A stretch of 64,000 bases of DNA from an uncultured Porphyromonadaceae bacterium (GTDB lineage: Bacteria; Bacteroidota; Bacteroidia; Bacteroidales; Muribaculaceae): positions 1-64,000 of the forward strand of contig CAMKOE010000002.1 in assembly GCA_946414395.1 (NCBI GenBank). Direction: 5' to 3'. Position numbers and translations under genes: made by a program. Positions within the stretch are counted from its first letter, which is position 1, and each line of letters opens with the position of its first letter. The notes beneath the pieces were generated by a model, which saw nothing but the letters and a program-made list of their open reading frames with translations, did no database searches and had not been told where the DNA came from. Positions 1 through 8,630 of the stretch are shown in pieces.

Positions 1-41
1 TGATAATCAAATAGATATATAAACTAAACAACGATAGAATA

Positions 42-335
42 ATGGAGAAGAAAGAGAAACAGGAATTGAGTGCTGCGGTGAAGTTGTGCCGCGTGGTGGG
101 TATCGTGCTGGTCATTGCGGCCATCGGTTACATCATCTGGCCTGGCGACTTTGACCACAAGGGCATCGTGGGATATGTGGACGACTTCATGGTATTCATG
201 GCGGCTTTCACCTTTGCCCACGGCAGTTTACAGCGCCCTGAGCGCCGTTACATCCGCCGCCAACTCTACATGCTCTCGTCGCTGTTCGCGCTGCTGGGAC
301 TGTGCTGGGTCATCATGATGGCCTTCATCAAGTAA
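42..335 (+). CDS. small membrane protein, DUF1232-like
   Basis: A 97-residue protein with a charged, lysine-rich N-terminus, then two hydrophobic segments (about residues 18-34 and 74-95). The middle reads WPGDFDHKGIVGYVDDF, which resembles the P-D-x(n)-G-Y-x-D-D core of DUF1232/YkvA-type small membrane proteins. That resemblance is by eye only. The role is unknown. Its 3' end overlaps the 3' end of the convergent acyltransferase gene by 70 bp. The upstream end is close to the window edge, so its operon context cannot be seen. Confidence 0.7.
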   Translation: MEKKEKQELSAAVKLCRVVGIVLVIAAIGYIIWPGDFDHKGIVGYVDDFMVFMAAFTFAHGSLQRPERRYIRRQLYMLSSLFALLGLCWVIMMAFIK

Positions 336-1423
336 CGGCGAACCGGCAGATCATAGCAACGCAGGCACATCCACGCCAGAGCGATGCTCACGGCAGGCAA
401 AGCGAGGGCTACCGGCCAGACTTCGGCCATTTTGCCGATGGCAACCAGGTTGCCGTCAAAGCCGATGTGGGCATAGAACAGATACATCAACGGATAATGG
501 ACAGCATAGAGCGGATAACTCAATGCGCCAAGGAAGTGGCTGACGCGATGTGTCATGGCACTCGTTGACAACTGTGAGGCACCTACCCACACGAGCAGGG
601 GGAACACAACAATCACGCACAGGGCATCATACAAGCCGTTCAACCACGGCTGCATGCCGCTGAACGCCAGGGGCAGCAGCCCCACAGAGACAATGACAAC
701 CCCACAGATCCAGAACGCCCCTCTCACCCCTGCCAGGGGCCTGAAGCACCGTGCCATGAGCATTCCCATCGTGTAGGGGAATACCATGCGCACCAGTCCC
801 GTCCACAAGCCGCCGTCCACCATCGACCACCCCACGCCCAGGTAGCCGTCATGCAATGCTATCCCGGCCAGGCCTATGCCCGACACGGCAGCCACTGCTG
901 CCAGCCAGCGTGTGGGCAGACGGCGCAGCAACAGGGCGTACAGGATATTGCCGATGTACTCAAAGAACAGCGACCATGAGGGGCCGTTCAAGGGAAAAAG
1001 TTCGCCATTACCGCGCACGTCGGCAGGCGCCCCGGGATAAAGCGGCAGCAGCAACATTCCCAGCAGCATCGCCACCATCACCCATCCCGTGGAGACATGA
1101 GTTCCGTCCCAGCGCACACTGCCCTGAATCATGAAGCAAACGGCGCCGATGACGGCTCCAGCAATCACCATCGGGTGCAGACGGATGAGGCGTCGCTTGA
1201 AGAAACCGCCAACGGTCAGTCCTTCTCGCCAGCGACTGTCGTAGGCATAACCGATGACAAAGCCCGAGAGCACAAAGAAAAAATCCACGGCAAGGTAGCC
1301 ATGCGGAACTGGCGACCAGTCAAAACACTCAAACACGTGATACGCTATCACAAGCAGGGCCGCGACCCCTCGCAGCCCGTCCAGGATATCATAATGCGGT
1401 TTGGATTGAAACGGCGCCATCAA
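266..1423 (-). CDS. acyltransferase 3 family membrane protein
   Basis: This 385-residue polytopic membrane protein matches the acyltransferase 3 (OafA/YrhL, NolL) family. It starts with YDILDGLRGVAALLVIAYH, the hallmark N-terminal block with the conserved histidine, followed by FFFVLSGFVIGY, RRLIRLHP and about ten hydrophobic helices. Such enzymes O-acylate extracytoplasmic glycans or lipids; the substrate here is unknown. It follows the universal stress protein gene by 13 nt on the same strand, so the two are probably co-transcribed. A second Met immediately follows the first, so the exact start is uncertain by one codon. The C-terminus extends past the last helix into a polar tail that overlaps the convergent gene. 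Confidence 0.9.
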   Translation of the reverse strand: MMAPFQSKPHYDILDGLRGVAALLVIAYHVFECFDWSPVPHGYLAVDFFFVLSGFVIGYAYDSRWREGLTVGGFFKRRLIRLHPMVIAGAVIGAVCFMIQGSVRWDGTHVSTGWVMVAMLLGMLLLPLYPGAPADVRGNGELFPLNGPSWSLFFEYIGNILYALLLRRLPTRWLAAVAAVSGIGLAGIALHDGYLGVGWSMVDGGLWTGLVRMVFPYTMGMLMARCFRPLAGVRGAFWICGVVIVSVGLLPLAFSGMQPWLNGLYDALCVIVVFPLLVWVGASQLSTSAMTHRVSHFLGALSYPLYAVHYPLMYLFYAHIGFDGNLVAIGKMAEVWPVALALPAVSIALAWMCLRCYDLPVRRYLMKAIMMTQHSPSSANSDESM

Positions 1424-1436
1424 TCAGCAGGAGACT

Positions 1437-2540
1437 TCACACGGGCACGACAAGCATCGGCGTGTCGGTCTGGAACAGCACGCGATGGGCTATACTGGGA
1501 TTAAACAGGCGTGAGAAGATACTGGACTTCTTGTTGGGGACGACGATAATCTGGATATCCTCGTCCTTGGCAAACTGGCCAAAACTATCCACAAAGGTCT
1601 TGGTAGCGATGCGCTTGGTCTTGAAGGTACACTCGGGATAATGCTCGCGGCAGTACTGAACCAACTGCTGCAACGACTGATCGACGAGGCGCCGGTCCTT
1701 CTTGTCCACGACGGGGATAATCGTGACCTCAACTCCTCGCATGTTGAACATGCGGGCAAAACGGTCAAGCGAAATCATATCCTGCTGGATGAGATTGGAG
1801 AAAAAGGCCACGCGCGTGATGTCGGCCAGGCTGACGTCGGGCATGCCGATGGGGACAGTGAAGATAGGGAACTTGCAGGCGTCCATCACCTCACCGGCGA
1901 CACTGCCTATCAGGTTTTGACGGCGACGGTTGGTGCCGCTGGTGCCCATCACGATGAGCGACACGTCATTCTTCTGGGCATAATGCAGGATCTGCTCCTC
2001 GGGGATGCCCTCCTTGACCTTGGTCTCAATTTTCACCTTGGGCAACTGGCCAGCGGCAATCATCTCGAACAATATCTGGACAAACTCATCCATCTGCTGC
2101 CGCGCCGTCCGCTTGATGGCCTTCACGTCGTCCTCGGGACTGTCATAGCGGTCGCTGCCAAAGGGCAACGACATCGTGTGGCGCTCATTGGTGTAGCAAT
2201 GCAACAAGAGCACCTTGCCGCGCGTGCGCCGGGCATATTCCATGCCCAGGCGGACAGACTTGAGCGAATACTTGCCGAAGTCCACCGGCAACAACACACA
2301 ACTCTTGCTGCCGGTCGTCACCTCGGGCGACTCGATAATCTGTAACGCCTGCGGCAGGTCGCGCTCACGGATGCGCACCCTCACACCCGAGGACAAGACT
2401 TTCTCGTCGAGGTTGACATTGTGCAATTTCACCTCGATGCCTTCTTCCTCAAGGGTGTTTTTCAAGTCCACAGCGTGCTCAAACGTGTGGATAGCGACAG
2501 TAATCAGCCGGTTAGGATCGTTGTTGCTCTTGTTATCCAT
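1437..2540 (-). CDS. universal stress protein, tandem UspA domains
   Basis: A 367-residue cytoplasmic protein with three parts. Residues 1-75 (ITVAIHTFEHAVDLKNTLEEEGI) resemble the small DUF2007 'putative signal transducing' fold. Residues 80-230 form a UspA domain ending in a G-x2-G-x9-GS nucleotide-binding motif (GTSGTNRRRQNLIGS). Residues 240-367 form a second UspA-like domain without that motif. One active and one degenerate Usp domain is common in tandem Usps. The gene lies 20 nt after the small DNA-binding protein and 13 nt before the acyltransferase, suggesting a three-gene operon driven from the promoter near 2870. The stimulus is unknown. Confidence 0.88.
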   Translation of the reverse strand: MDNKSNNDPNRLITVAIHTFEHAVDLKNTLEEEGIEVKLHNVNLDEKVLSSGVRVRIRERDLPQALQIIESPEVTTGSKSCVLLPVDFGKYSLKSVRLGMEYARRTRGKVLLLHCYTNERHTMSLPFGSDRYDSPEDDVKAIKRTARQQMDEFVQILFEMIAAGQLPKVKIETKVKEGIPEEQILHYAQKNDVSLIVMGTSGTNRRRQNLIGSVAGEVMDACKFPIFTVPIGMPDVSLADITRVAFFSNLIQQDMISLDRFARMFNMRGVEVTIIPVVDKKDRRLVDQSLQQLVQYCREHYPECTFKTKRIATKTFVDSFGQFAKDEDIQIIVVPNKKSSIFSRLFNPSIAHRVLFQTDTPMLVVPV

Positions 2541-2560
2541 TGCTGTGGAGAGTTACGGTA

Positions 2561-2812
2561 TCAGGATTTCTGCTCTAGTATCTCAAGCGCCATGTCGAGA
2601 ATCTGGGGATCGTCAAGGACGACATATCCACCGTCAGGGCCGGGCTCCAGATGGAAACCCATGTTGGTTCCGAAATCATAATTTGACCCGCCAAAGTAAT
2701 TTCTCACCGACTGAACCGGCAGGTTGAGTTTGTCGGCGATAACGTGTATGGAGCCTTCAGGCAGGCGGTTTTTGATCCGCCGCAATTCGTTGAAAGAGAT
2801 AGTTCTCGGCAT
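2561..2812 (-). CDS. small predicted DNA-binding protein
   Basis: An 83-residue protein beginning MPRTISFNELRRIKNRLPEG. The segment IHVIADKLNLPVQSVRNYFGG looks like a helix-turn-helix, and the C-terminal half ends in an acidic helix. It resembles a small family of putative DNA-binding proteins widespread in Bacteroidales, but I cannot name it. It is the first gene of a likely operon with the universal stress protein and acyltransferase, behind a good Bacteroidetes promoter on the minus strand, so it may regulate that operon. That role is inference. Confidence 0.75.
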   Translation of the reverse strand: MPRTISFNELRRIKNRLPEGSIHVIADKLNLPVQSVRNYFGGSNYDFGTNMGFHLEPGPDGGYVVLDDPQILDMALEILEQKS

Positions 2813-2863
2813 AGTGTCAATATTTGGTGATGATAATTCCTATTATTTCAATTATTTACGCCC

Positions 2864-2894
2864 CAAAGTTACAACATTCCCTTCAAAAAACAAA
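2864..2894 (-). promoter_or_regulatory. Bacteroidetes-type promoter for the 2812 operon
   Basis: On the minus strand TAACTTTG (plus 2864-2871) is preceded by TTTG (plus 2891-2894) with 19 nt between, the spacing expected for the major sigma factor of Bacteroidetes. Transcription would start about 50 nt upstream of the small DNA-binding protein gene. Confidence 0.75.
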
Positions 2895-2922
2895 ATAAAA
2901 ATCCTTAAAAGCACTTAATCAA

Positions 2923-2955
2923 TTTGTGGGTTTCACTCAGAATGAATTATTTTTG
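2923..2955 (+). promoter_or_regulatory. Bacteroidetes-type promoter for the 2981 gene
   Basis: TTTG at 2923-2926 and TATTTTTG at 2948-2955, 21 nt apart. It overlaps the first codons of the longest open frame, which shows that translation starts further down at 2981. It is back to back with the minus-strand promoter. Confidence 0.7.
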
Positions 2956-2980
2956 CGCTCAGATTTCGTATTTTTTCAAA

Positions 2981-3403
2981 ATGAAATTGCCGCACGACAC
3001 CCGCCTCAAGTTCAATATCGTGGCCGTCATCTTCTCATTGCTGATGGGTGCTGCCATTGCCTGCCTGCTGCTCATCGACGACTATGACATGAGTGAAGTC
3101 GCCTGCATTGCACCGGCTGGCACAGGGTGCCTGCTGGCAGGCATTTATCTCGCTGTAAACCACTGGGAAGGCCGCGGGTGGGAACAATTGGCACTGCTGA
3201 TGGAGGGATATTCAATGGGATGTGCCTTTCTTCTCGCTTTTTTCGTCATCCTGTTCTTCAACCTGGGCAACACACCAGAGTTCTTCACGCTTGCCCTGGG
3301 CTGCATGATGGCAATAGGCTCCATCCTCCTGATCGGCTTGTTGCTCGCTATACCGCTCGGCCTGCTGGCCTACTGGACCTATCGGCTCACGCACAGGCAG
3401 TAA
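2981..3403 (+). CDS. four-helix integral membrane protein of unknown function
   Basis: The start was set at 2981 (MKLPHDTRLKF), giving 140 residues, because a promoter sits within the upstream 57 nt of the open frame. Four hydrophobic segments are visible: VAVIFSLLMGAAIACLLLI, the one ending GCLLAGIYLAV, the one around FLLAFFVILFF, and a C-terminal one around ILLIGLLLAIPLGLL. No motif I recognise. It is a single gene that ends 3 nt from the 3' end of the convergent PAP2 phosphatase gene, leaving no room for a separate terminator. Confidence 0.65.
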   Translation: MKLPHDTRLKFNIVAVIFSLLMGAAIACLLLIDDYDMSEVACIAPAGTGCLLAGIYLAVNHWEGRGWEQLALLMEGYSMGCAFLLAFFVILFFNLGNTPEFFTLALGCMMAIGSILLIGLLLAIPLGLLAYWTYRLTHRQ

Positions 3404-3406
3404 CGG

Positions 3407-4069
3407 TTACGACCCCTGGACTATGGCCGCGGCAACAAGGCCCACGACCGTCGTGGCAAAGGCCGACGCCATGATGACGTCATCGGCACGGCTGTAGAAG
3501 CCTCGGGGCAACCGCCAACGGCGCATAATCCATCGCATCAGCGCATAGATGAACCACCCCACGAGCACACCGACCACCATACCGCCCAAGATGTCTCCCG
3601 GGTAATGGACACCCAGATAAACCCGGCTGTAGCACTGCAGCAATGCCCACGTGAACAGGCAGATCGCCACCAAGCGACGTCTCATGACCAGCGCCACCAG
3701 CGTCAATGCGGCAAACGAGTTGGCCGCGTGGCTCGAGACAAAGCCATACATGCCGCCACGGTAACCGTTGATCACATGGACGGCCGAGGCCAATGACGGG
3801 TCATGGGTGGGACGCAACCGCTCCACCAGGTGCTTGATCAGGCCTGAAGAGATCTGGTCGGCAAGGACAAACGCCAGCACCAGCATCACCAGCGTCAACA
3901 GGGCATGGCGACGGTTCTGGCGCAACATGCACCCGACAAATGCCAGCAGGATGAGCAATGACGACCACTTGGCCGACACCATCCACCACAACGCGTCCTG
4001 GAAAGTGTCGTGCCAGCCGTTCACGGCCAGCAGGGCCGACGCGTCAACACTTGTCAGATAATCTATCAT
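3407..4069 (-). CDS. PAP2 family lipid phosphatase
   Basis: A 220-residue polytopic membrane protein with the three-part PAP2 phosphatase signature: K-x6-RP (KHLVERLRP), SSHAANS with the catalytic histidine, and SRVYLGVHYPGD with the second histidine and aspartate. Family members dephosphorylate undecaprenyl diphosphate, phosphatidylglycerophosphate or other lipid phosphates at the membrane; the substrate here is not known. Its start overlaps the batE stop by 4 nt, so it is the last gene of the bat operon and translationally coupled to it. Confidence 0.9.
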   Translation of the reverse strand: MIDYLTSVDASALLAVNGWHDTFQDALWWMVSAKWSSLLILLAFVGCMLRQNRRHALLTLVMLVLAFVLADQISSGLIKHLVERLRPTHDPSLASAVHVINGYRGGMYGFVSSHAANSFAALTLVALVMRRRLVAICLFTWALLQCYSRVYLGVHYPGDILGGMVVGVLVGWFIYALMRWIMRRWRLPRGFYSRADDVIMASAFATTVVGLVAAAIVQGS

Positions 4070-4836
4070 ATCACCTCGATGTCCTTAGCATTAATCCAGG
4101 CCTTGTGGCCTCCAGCGGTGGACACTTGCAGCCACTTGCCATTGGTCTTATCGGCGACCGAGTCCACAATCTCGACCCGCGTGCCCTGCTGGAGTTCAAA
4201 CGCCTCCTCTTCCTTGTCACGAGGCACACGCGGCGCGGTGCCCAGCGTGACCTTCTCGGGCATGACGATGGCTCCGTTGCCGCTGGTCGCCTTGTGATAG
4301 ACATGGAAGGCGGCCAGATTGGCCAGAATGCTTGCGGCAATCATCACAGCGCCGCCAAAGAAGCCTATCTTGCGCACAAGTACATGATCGACAAACAGAT
4401 AGGCAGCCACACCCGCCAGGAACAACAGGAAGGTGATAATGGCAATCACAGCCCAGGTGTTACTTGACAAGCGGCTCACCGCCTGGTCCACCCAGTTGCT
4501 GAACCACGAGTCGCCAGCATCGTCGGGCAGTTGCATCTTGCCACGGACAAACTCGAGATTGAAACGCGCGTCATCGTTCGAGGGGTCAAGCAGCAGGGCG
4601 CGCTCGTAGTAGAGAACGGCATGGACATTGTCCTTGAGGCGGTAATAAGTATCGCCGATGTTGCAATACAACGATGACGAGACTCCGGTCTGCCGGGCTT
4701 CCTCCAGGTAGAGTTTCAAGGCCTCATTGTAGAGTTCCTGCTTGTAGGCCTGGTTGGCGCGGTCGATGTTGGCATTATTGGCCACCAGGGGCAATGCCAG
4801 CACGGCTAGTAATAGGGTGATGATTAACTGTTTCAT
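4066..4836 (-). CDS. batE: BatE: TPR and SH3-type membrane protein
   Basis: This 256-residue protein has an N-terminal signal or anchor, TPR repeats (about residues 22-100: ANQAYKQELYNEALKLY, LYCNIGDTYYRLKD), two membrane helices (about 133-185), and a C-terminal bacterial SH3-like domain (VEIVDSVADKTNGKWLQV). This matches BatE of the Bacteroides aerotolerance operon, thought to form an envelope complex with the VWA proteins. It overlaps batD and the PAP2 gene by 4 nt on each side. The biochemical function of the Bat complex is not established. Confidence 0.87.
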   Translation of the reverse strand: MKQLIITLLLAVLALPLVANNANIDRANQAYKQELYNEALKLYLEEARQTGVSSSLYCNIGDTYYRLKDNVHAVLYYERALLLDPSNDDARFNLEFVRGKMQLPDDAGDSWFSNWVDQAVSRLSSNTWAVIAIITFLLFLAGVAAYLFVDHVLVRKIGFFGGAVMIAASILANLAAFHVYHKATSGNGAIVMPEKVTLGTAPRVPRDKEEEAFELQQGTRVEIVDSVADKTNGKWLQVSTAGGHKAWINAKDIEVI

Positions 4837-6656
4837 GACTGCACGGTGGTGGTTTTCTTGCGTTTAACACTTTCCAGCCGGTCGATGATGCCGGCAGCCT
4901 CATCGAGCACGGCATTCATGTCGCCCGAAGCCAATTCGGGGGCATACTGGGCAAACTCGCACTTGTCGATGAGGGCCATGGACTCTTGCCGCAACTGCTC
5001 GTCGATGCCATATTGCTCGAGTTCGGCATTGATGTTGTCCTTGCTCAACGCGCTCACGGGAATAGACAACTTGTCGCTCATGTAGCCCCACAGGGCGTTC
5101 AGCATCTCGGCATAGAAGCCGCTGCGGTCGCCACGTGCGGCAAAGCCGCGAGCAGACTTCAGGCGGCGCTGCGCCACCTTGCTCGCACGCTTGGAACGCA
5201 TGCGGCGCACGTCGGCCCTTTCCTTGAGTTGCTTGCGGTAATAGAGCAGCAGCGCCACCAGTGCCAGCAACGGCAGCAGGAACCACAGCCAGTAGGACCA
5301 GTTGTCCACGATATAGCCGTGGGACTTCTTGAGATCCAGGTCGCCGCTCTTGATGGGGCGGATGTCCATGTTCTTCATGCGGTAATGGTTGCTGGGCTGT
5401 CCCTCTCCCTTGGCCACGGTGAGGTGGCGGGCCGGGATGGTGACAGTCTGGTACTGGCCCGACTCGGGATCAAAGTAGGTGAACTCGCCAGCGGGAATGT
5501 CAAACTCGCCAGCATACTGGGGAATGAAGGTATAGTCCATCACCACCTTGCCGCTCATGTCGCCCGAGCCGTCATTGACCTGGGCGTCGGTCTTGGGATC
5601 ATACACGTCGAACTGGTCGGGGAACTTCACATCGGGTGCCTTGATATACTTGATGTTACCGGTTCCGCTGATGATGTAACGGTAGGTGGCGGCGCTATAG
5701 GTCTTCAAGCCCGTTGCGGGCTTGATGTCGGTCGTGACGTTGAAGCGGCCCACGGCGCCCGTGAACGAGGCCGGACGGGGCTCGGGCAAGGGCAGGATGT
5801 TGATCGTGGCCTTGTTGCTGGTCACCTTCAGGTTCTTCTCCACGGGCTTGGAGATGGTGCCAAAGATGCTCTTGAATGTGTCAAACTGCACCACGCCCAC
5901 GTCATAGTTGCCCGACGTGATCGTCAACTTGCCGCTCTGCTGCGGATAGAGGATGCACTTCTTGAGGATGGCCACCATGTATTGCTCGCCGTTGAGGGTT
6001 TCGACCTTGTTCAGGCTGGGCTGCATGGGGATTTCCTCGATGAGGAAGCCGTCAAACGAGGGCTGGATCGTGGGAATGAACTGTGAGACTTGATACTTGG
6101 TGTACAACTTGATGGTGCACACGACGGCCTGCTGCTCATACACTCGCGGCTTGGACATCTCGATGCGGACAAAGAGATCCTTGCCGCTCACGTCCTTGTC
6201 GGCGCTCTGTGTCATCGGGTCGCTGTAGGGAGTGGGGGCGCCGGGGGTGCGCTGGGTCTGCTGGCTGGGCTGACTGCTGCCAGAGGGCAATACCTCGATG
6301 GTGAAGGCCTTGGTCGCCATGCGCTTGCCGCCGACAACGATCGATGCGGCCCCGACGTGGCACCTGCCCGTATGGGTGGCCTTGTAGATCATGGTGTACT
6401 CCTCGCTCGAACTGCTGCTCGTCTTGCCGTTGACCCACGACGAACTGTAACTGTGGGAGACGCTGGGGCCATAGATGAGTTTGGCTCCGCTCACCTCGGG
6501 TGGCGTGAAATTGCTGCCCTCGCCATTGTTGAGCACAAACGTGACGTTGAACTTGTTGCCCTCGACGACTTGACGAGGCGCCTCGACAGTGAACGATGCC
6601 GCCCGGACTGCCACAATGGTCAAGAGCATGAGTGCTAGGTTGATGATGCGTTTCAT
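4833..6656 (-). CDS. batD: BatD: aerotolerance operon oxygen-stress protein
   Basis: A 607-residue protein with a signal peptide (MKRIINLALMLLTIVAVRA), a long extracytoplasmic beta-rich region (starting FTVEAPRQVVEGNKFNVTF, typical of BatD), one membrane helix (about residues 455-478, WLWFLLPLLALVALLLYY), and a basic cytoplasmic tail that ends in a helical domain. The length fits BatD. The gene sits between batC (38-nt gap) and batE (4-nt overlap). A Gln/Thr/Pro-rich linker follows the first domain. The family is named for aerotolerance in Bacteroides fragilis; the molecular role is unclear. Confidence 0.9.
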   Translation of the reverse strand: MKRIINLALMLLTIVAVRAASFTVEAPRQVVEGNKFNVTFVLNNGEGSNFTPPEVSGAKLIYGPSVSHSYSSSWVNGKTSSSSSEEYTMIYKATHTGRCHVGAASIVVGGKRMATKAFTIEVLPSGSSQPSQQTQRTPGAPTPYSDPMTQSADKDVSGKDLFVRIEMSKPRVYEQQAVVCTIKLYTKYQVSQFIPTIQPSFDGFLIEEIPMQPSLNKVETLNGEQYMVAILKKCILYPQQSGKLTITSGNYDVGVVQFDTFKSIFGTISKPVEKNLKVTSNKATINILPLPEPRPASFTGAVGRFNVTTDIKPATGLKTYSAATYRYIISGTGNIKYIKAPDVKFPDQFDVYDPKTDAQVNDGSGDMSGKVVMDYTFIPQYAGEFDIPAGEFTYFDPESGQYQTVTIPARHLTVAKGEGQPSNHYRMKNMDIRPIKSGDLDLKKSHGYIVDNWSYWLWFLLPLLALVALLLYYRKQLKERADVRRMRSKRASKVAQRRLKSARGFAARGDRSGFYAEMLNALWGYMSDKLSIPVSALSKDNINAELEQYGIDEQLRQESMALIDKCEFAQYAPELASGDMNAVLDEAAGIIDRLESVKRKKTTTVQS

Positions 6657-6694
6657 TGCCTCACATTAGTTTATTGTGTTGGGGTATAAACAGG

Positions 6695-7546
6695 TCACCA
6701 CTTCCTGTTGGTGCGCTGGCGCTCATGGCGTTGTTGCTGAGCCTGCTGGGCATTGATGCGCTGCTGGGTGGCGCGCTCACGGTCCTGCATGGCCTTGAGC
6801 ACCTGCTCGGCATTCTGCTGGCTCATGCCGCCCTGCTGTTGCTGCTGGCGCTGGTCCTGTTTATCCTGATTGTTCTGATTCTGGTCTTGCTTGTCCTTGT
6901 TCTGGTCTTGTTGCTGCTTATCCTGATCTTTGTTTTGATCTTTATTCTGGTCCTTGTTCTGATCCTTGTTGTTCTTGTCTTGATCTTTGTTCTGGTCCTT
7001 GTTATCCTTGTTCTGATCCTGCTGCTGCTTCTTGAGTTGCGCAAGGCGCAGGTTGCGGCGGGCCTGTTCGTCATCGGGGTTGCATCGCAGGGCCTGCTTG
7101 TAGAACTCGACGGCCTGGCCATACTGCTGCCGCCCGTAGGCGATGTTGCCCAGGTCATAGGCGGCCTTGCCGCGCAGTTGCTTGTCCTGGGCGCCCTTGG
7201 CCAGATTGGTCAAGATGCCCTCGGCCTGCTTCATCGGGTTGTTATCATCGTTCTGCTGGGACGTGACACTGCCCTGGCGCATGAGTGCCGTGGCAAGATT
7301 GAACTGCCCCTTCTCGCTGGCCGGGTTGGCCTGCAGGGCCTTGCGATACTCGACCTCGGCCTCGGCATAGCGTTTTTTCTCATATAACTTGTTGCCGTTG
7401 CGCAGGCACACCCGCTCCCGCTTGGTCATTTTAGGAGCCTTTCCCTGGGCCTGCACGAGGCCTCCCATCGACAACATGACGGCCAGCACCACGGCCAGTA
7501 GCCTACTGCTGCCGCTTGTCATCTTTTTTATTTTCAGTCGTTTCAT
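6695..7546 (-). CDS. batC: BatC: TPR protein with Asn/Lys/Asp/Gln repeat tail
   Basis: A 283-residue secreted or periplasmic protein with a signal peptide and TPR repeats (GNKLYEKKRYAEAEVEYRKAL, DLGNIAYGRQQYGQAVEFYKQAL). From about residue 172 to 240 follows a low-complexity tract built of DQNKD units, then a Gln-rich tail. TPR plus a charged tail is typical of BatC. The ORF start overlaps the end of batB by 44 nt; an alternative Met eight codons in (7522) still overlaps. The repetitive tract is also repetitive in DNA (about 6870-7025), so its length may vary between strains. Confidence 0.87.
   Translation of the reverse strand: MKRLKIKKMTSGSSRLLAVVLAVMLSMGGLVQAQGKAPKMTKRERVCLRNGNKLYEKKRYAEAEVEYRKALQANPASEKGQFNLATALMRQGSVTSQQNDDNNPMKQAEGILTNLAKGAQDKQLRGKAAYDLGNIAYGRQQYGQAVEFYKQALRCNPDDEQARRNLRLAQLKKQQQDQNKDNKDQNKDQDKNNKDQNKDQNKDQNKDQDKQQQDQNKDKQDQNQNNQDKQDQRQQQQQGGMSQQNAEQVLKAMQDRERATQQRINAQQAQQQRHERQRTNRKW
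6870..7025. repeat. degenerate short tandem repeat inside batC
   Basis: Units of 9-12 bp reading CTTGTTCTG, CTTGTCTTG and CTGGTCTTG on the plus strand, encoding DQNK/DQDK on the minus strand. It also creates a long hydrophobic open frame on the plus strand that is only a by-product. Confidence 0.75.
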
Positions 7547-8594
7547 TGCTTGTGGATTCCTCTTTCTTTTCTCTAGTGAAGAAATTATACTTCTTGAGCC
7601 ACGGGTTCTTGCGCTCGAGCAGCAGCATCAAGGCCATTAACAGCAGCATGGCAATGACGGCAAACACGGGGAATTGCTCGTCGTGCTGCGTGTAGGTAAC
7701 CGCGGCCAGGTCGCTCTTGGCGAGTTTGTCAAGTGTCTCCTGCAGTGTCGAGACGGCATCGGCGGCCGTTCCCGAAATATAGACGCCCTTGCCCGCCTGG
7801 GCTATTTCCTGGGCCATCTTCTCGTTGAGGTAGGTGGTGACGGGGTTGCCGCTATCGTCAGTCAGGTAACCGCCATCCATGGGGATGGGCGCGCCTGTGG
7901 TGGAGCCCACGCCGATGACATCGACCTGGACACCCAACTTGGCGGCCTGCTTGGCGGCATCCACGGCATCGTCCTCAAAGTTCTCGCCGTCGGTGATGAT
8001 GATAATGGCCTTCTGCGACTTCTTGCTCTGGGAGAATCCGTTCATGGCCAGGTTTATGGCGGCGCCGATGGCGGTTCCCTGGGTCGGGGCCATGTTGGTG
8101 CTGATACCGTTCAAGAACAACTTGGCCGAGGCGGCATCGCCCGTCATGGGCATCTGCATGTAGGCATTGCCGGCAAACACGATGAGTCCCACCTTGTTGT
8201 TGTCCAGGCGGTCTATCAACTTCTGCAAGATCATCTTGGCGCGTTGCAGTCGGCTCACGTCCTGTGGATTCTCGGTGCTCGAGGCGTTCATCGAGTTGGA
8301 AACGTCAACGGCGACCATCACCTCGATGCCATGCACCTGGGTCGTCGTCTTGCTGGAACCGGCACGGGGACGTGCCAGCACCACAATGACCATGGTGAGC
8401 AGCAGGAGTTCCAGCACGAGCCTGATCCACGGCTTGTAACGTGAGACCTCGGGCATCAACGGCTCGATGCTGTCACGCTTGCCATAACGCTGCAGGCGGT
8501 TGCGGCGATCGCGGCGGTTCCAGATGAACAGCAGCACCAGTGCCGGCAACAGCAGCAGCAAGTAGAAATATTGCGGATGAGCAAAATTGATCAT
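7503..8594 (-). CDS. batB: BatB: VWA-domain membrane protein
   Basis: A 363-residue protein with N-terminal membrane helices (FYLLLLLPALVLLFIW and the second near residue 60), a von Willebrand A domain with an intact MIDAS motif (DVSNSMNASS, then the conserved T and D in TDGENFEDDAVD), and a C-terminal helix (VFAVIAMLLLMALMLLLE). This is the standard BatA/BatB architecture. It follows batA by 36 nt and overlaps batC. It probably docks metal-dependently to partner Bat proteins at the inner membrane; that is family knowledge, not demonstrated here. Confidence 0.9.
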   Translation of the reverse strand: MINFAHPQYFYLLLLLPALVLLFIWNRRDRRNRLQRYGKRDSIEPLMPEVSRYKPWIRLVLELLLLTMVIVVLARPRAGSSKTTTQVHGIEVMVAVDVSNSMNASSTENPQDVSRLQRAKMILQKLIDRLDNNKVGLIVFAGNAYMQMPMTGDAASAKLFLNGISTNMAPTQGTAIGAAINLAMNGFSQSKKSQKAIIIITDGENFEDDAVDAAKQAAKLGVQVDVIGVGSTTGAPIPMDGGYLTDDSGNPVTTYLNEKMAQEIAQAGKGVYISGTAADAVSTLQETLDKLAKSDLAAVTYTQHDEQFPVFAVIAMLLLMALMLLLERKNPWLKKYNFFTREKKEESTSNETTENKKDDKRQQ

Positions 8595-8630
8595 ATTCCT
8601 TTTAATTCTCTCTTAACTCTAAAAAGCACA

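Noticed and set aside
6656-7387. A plus-strand frame encoding a very hydrophobic Leu/Val/Ile repeat protein
   Set aside because: It is the complement of the DQNK repeats of batC; its hydrophobicity is an artefact of reading those codons backwards.
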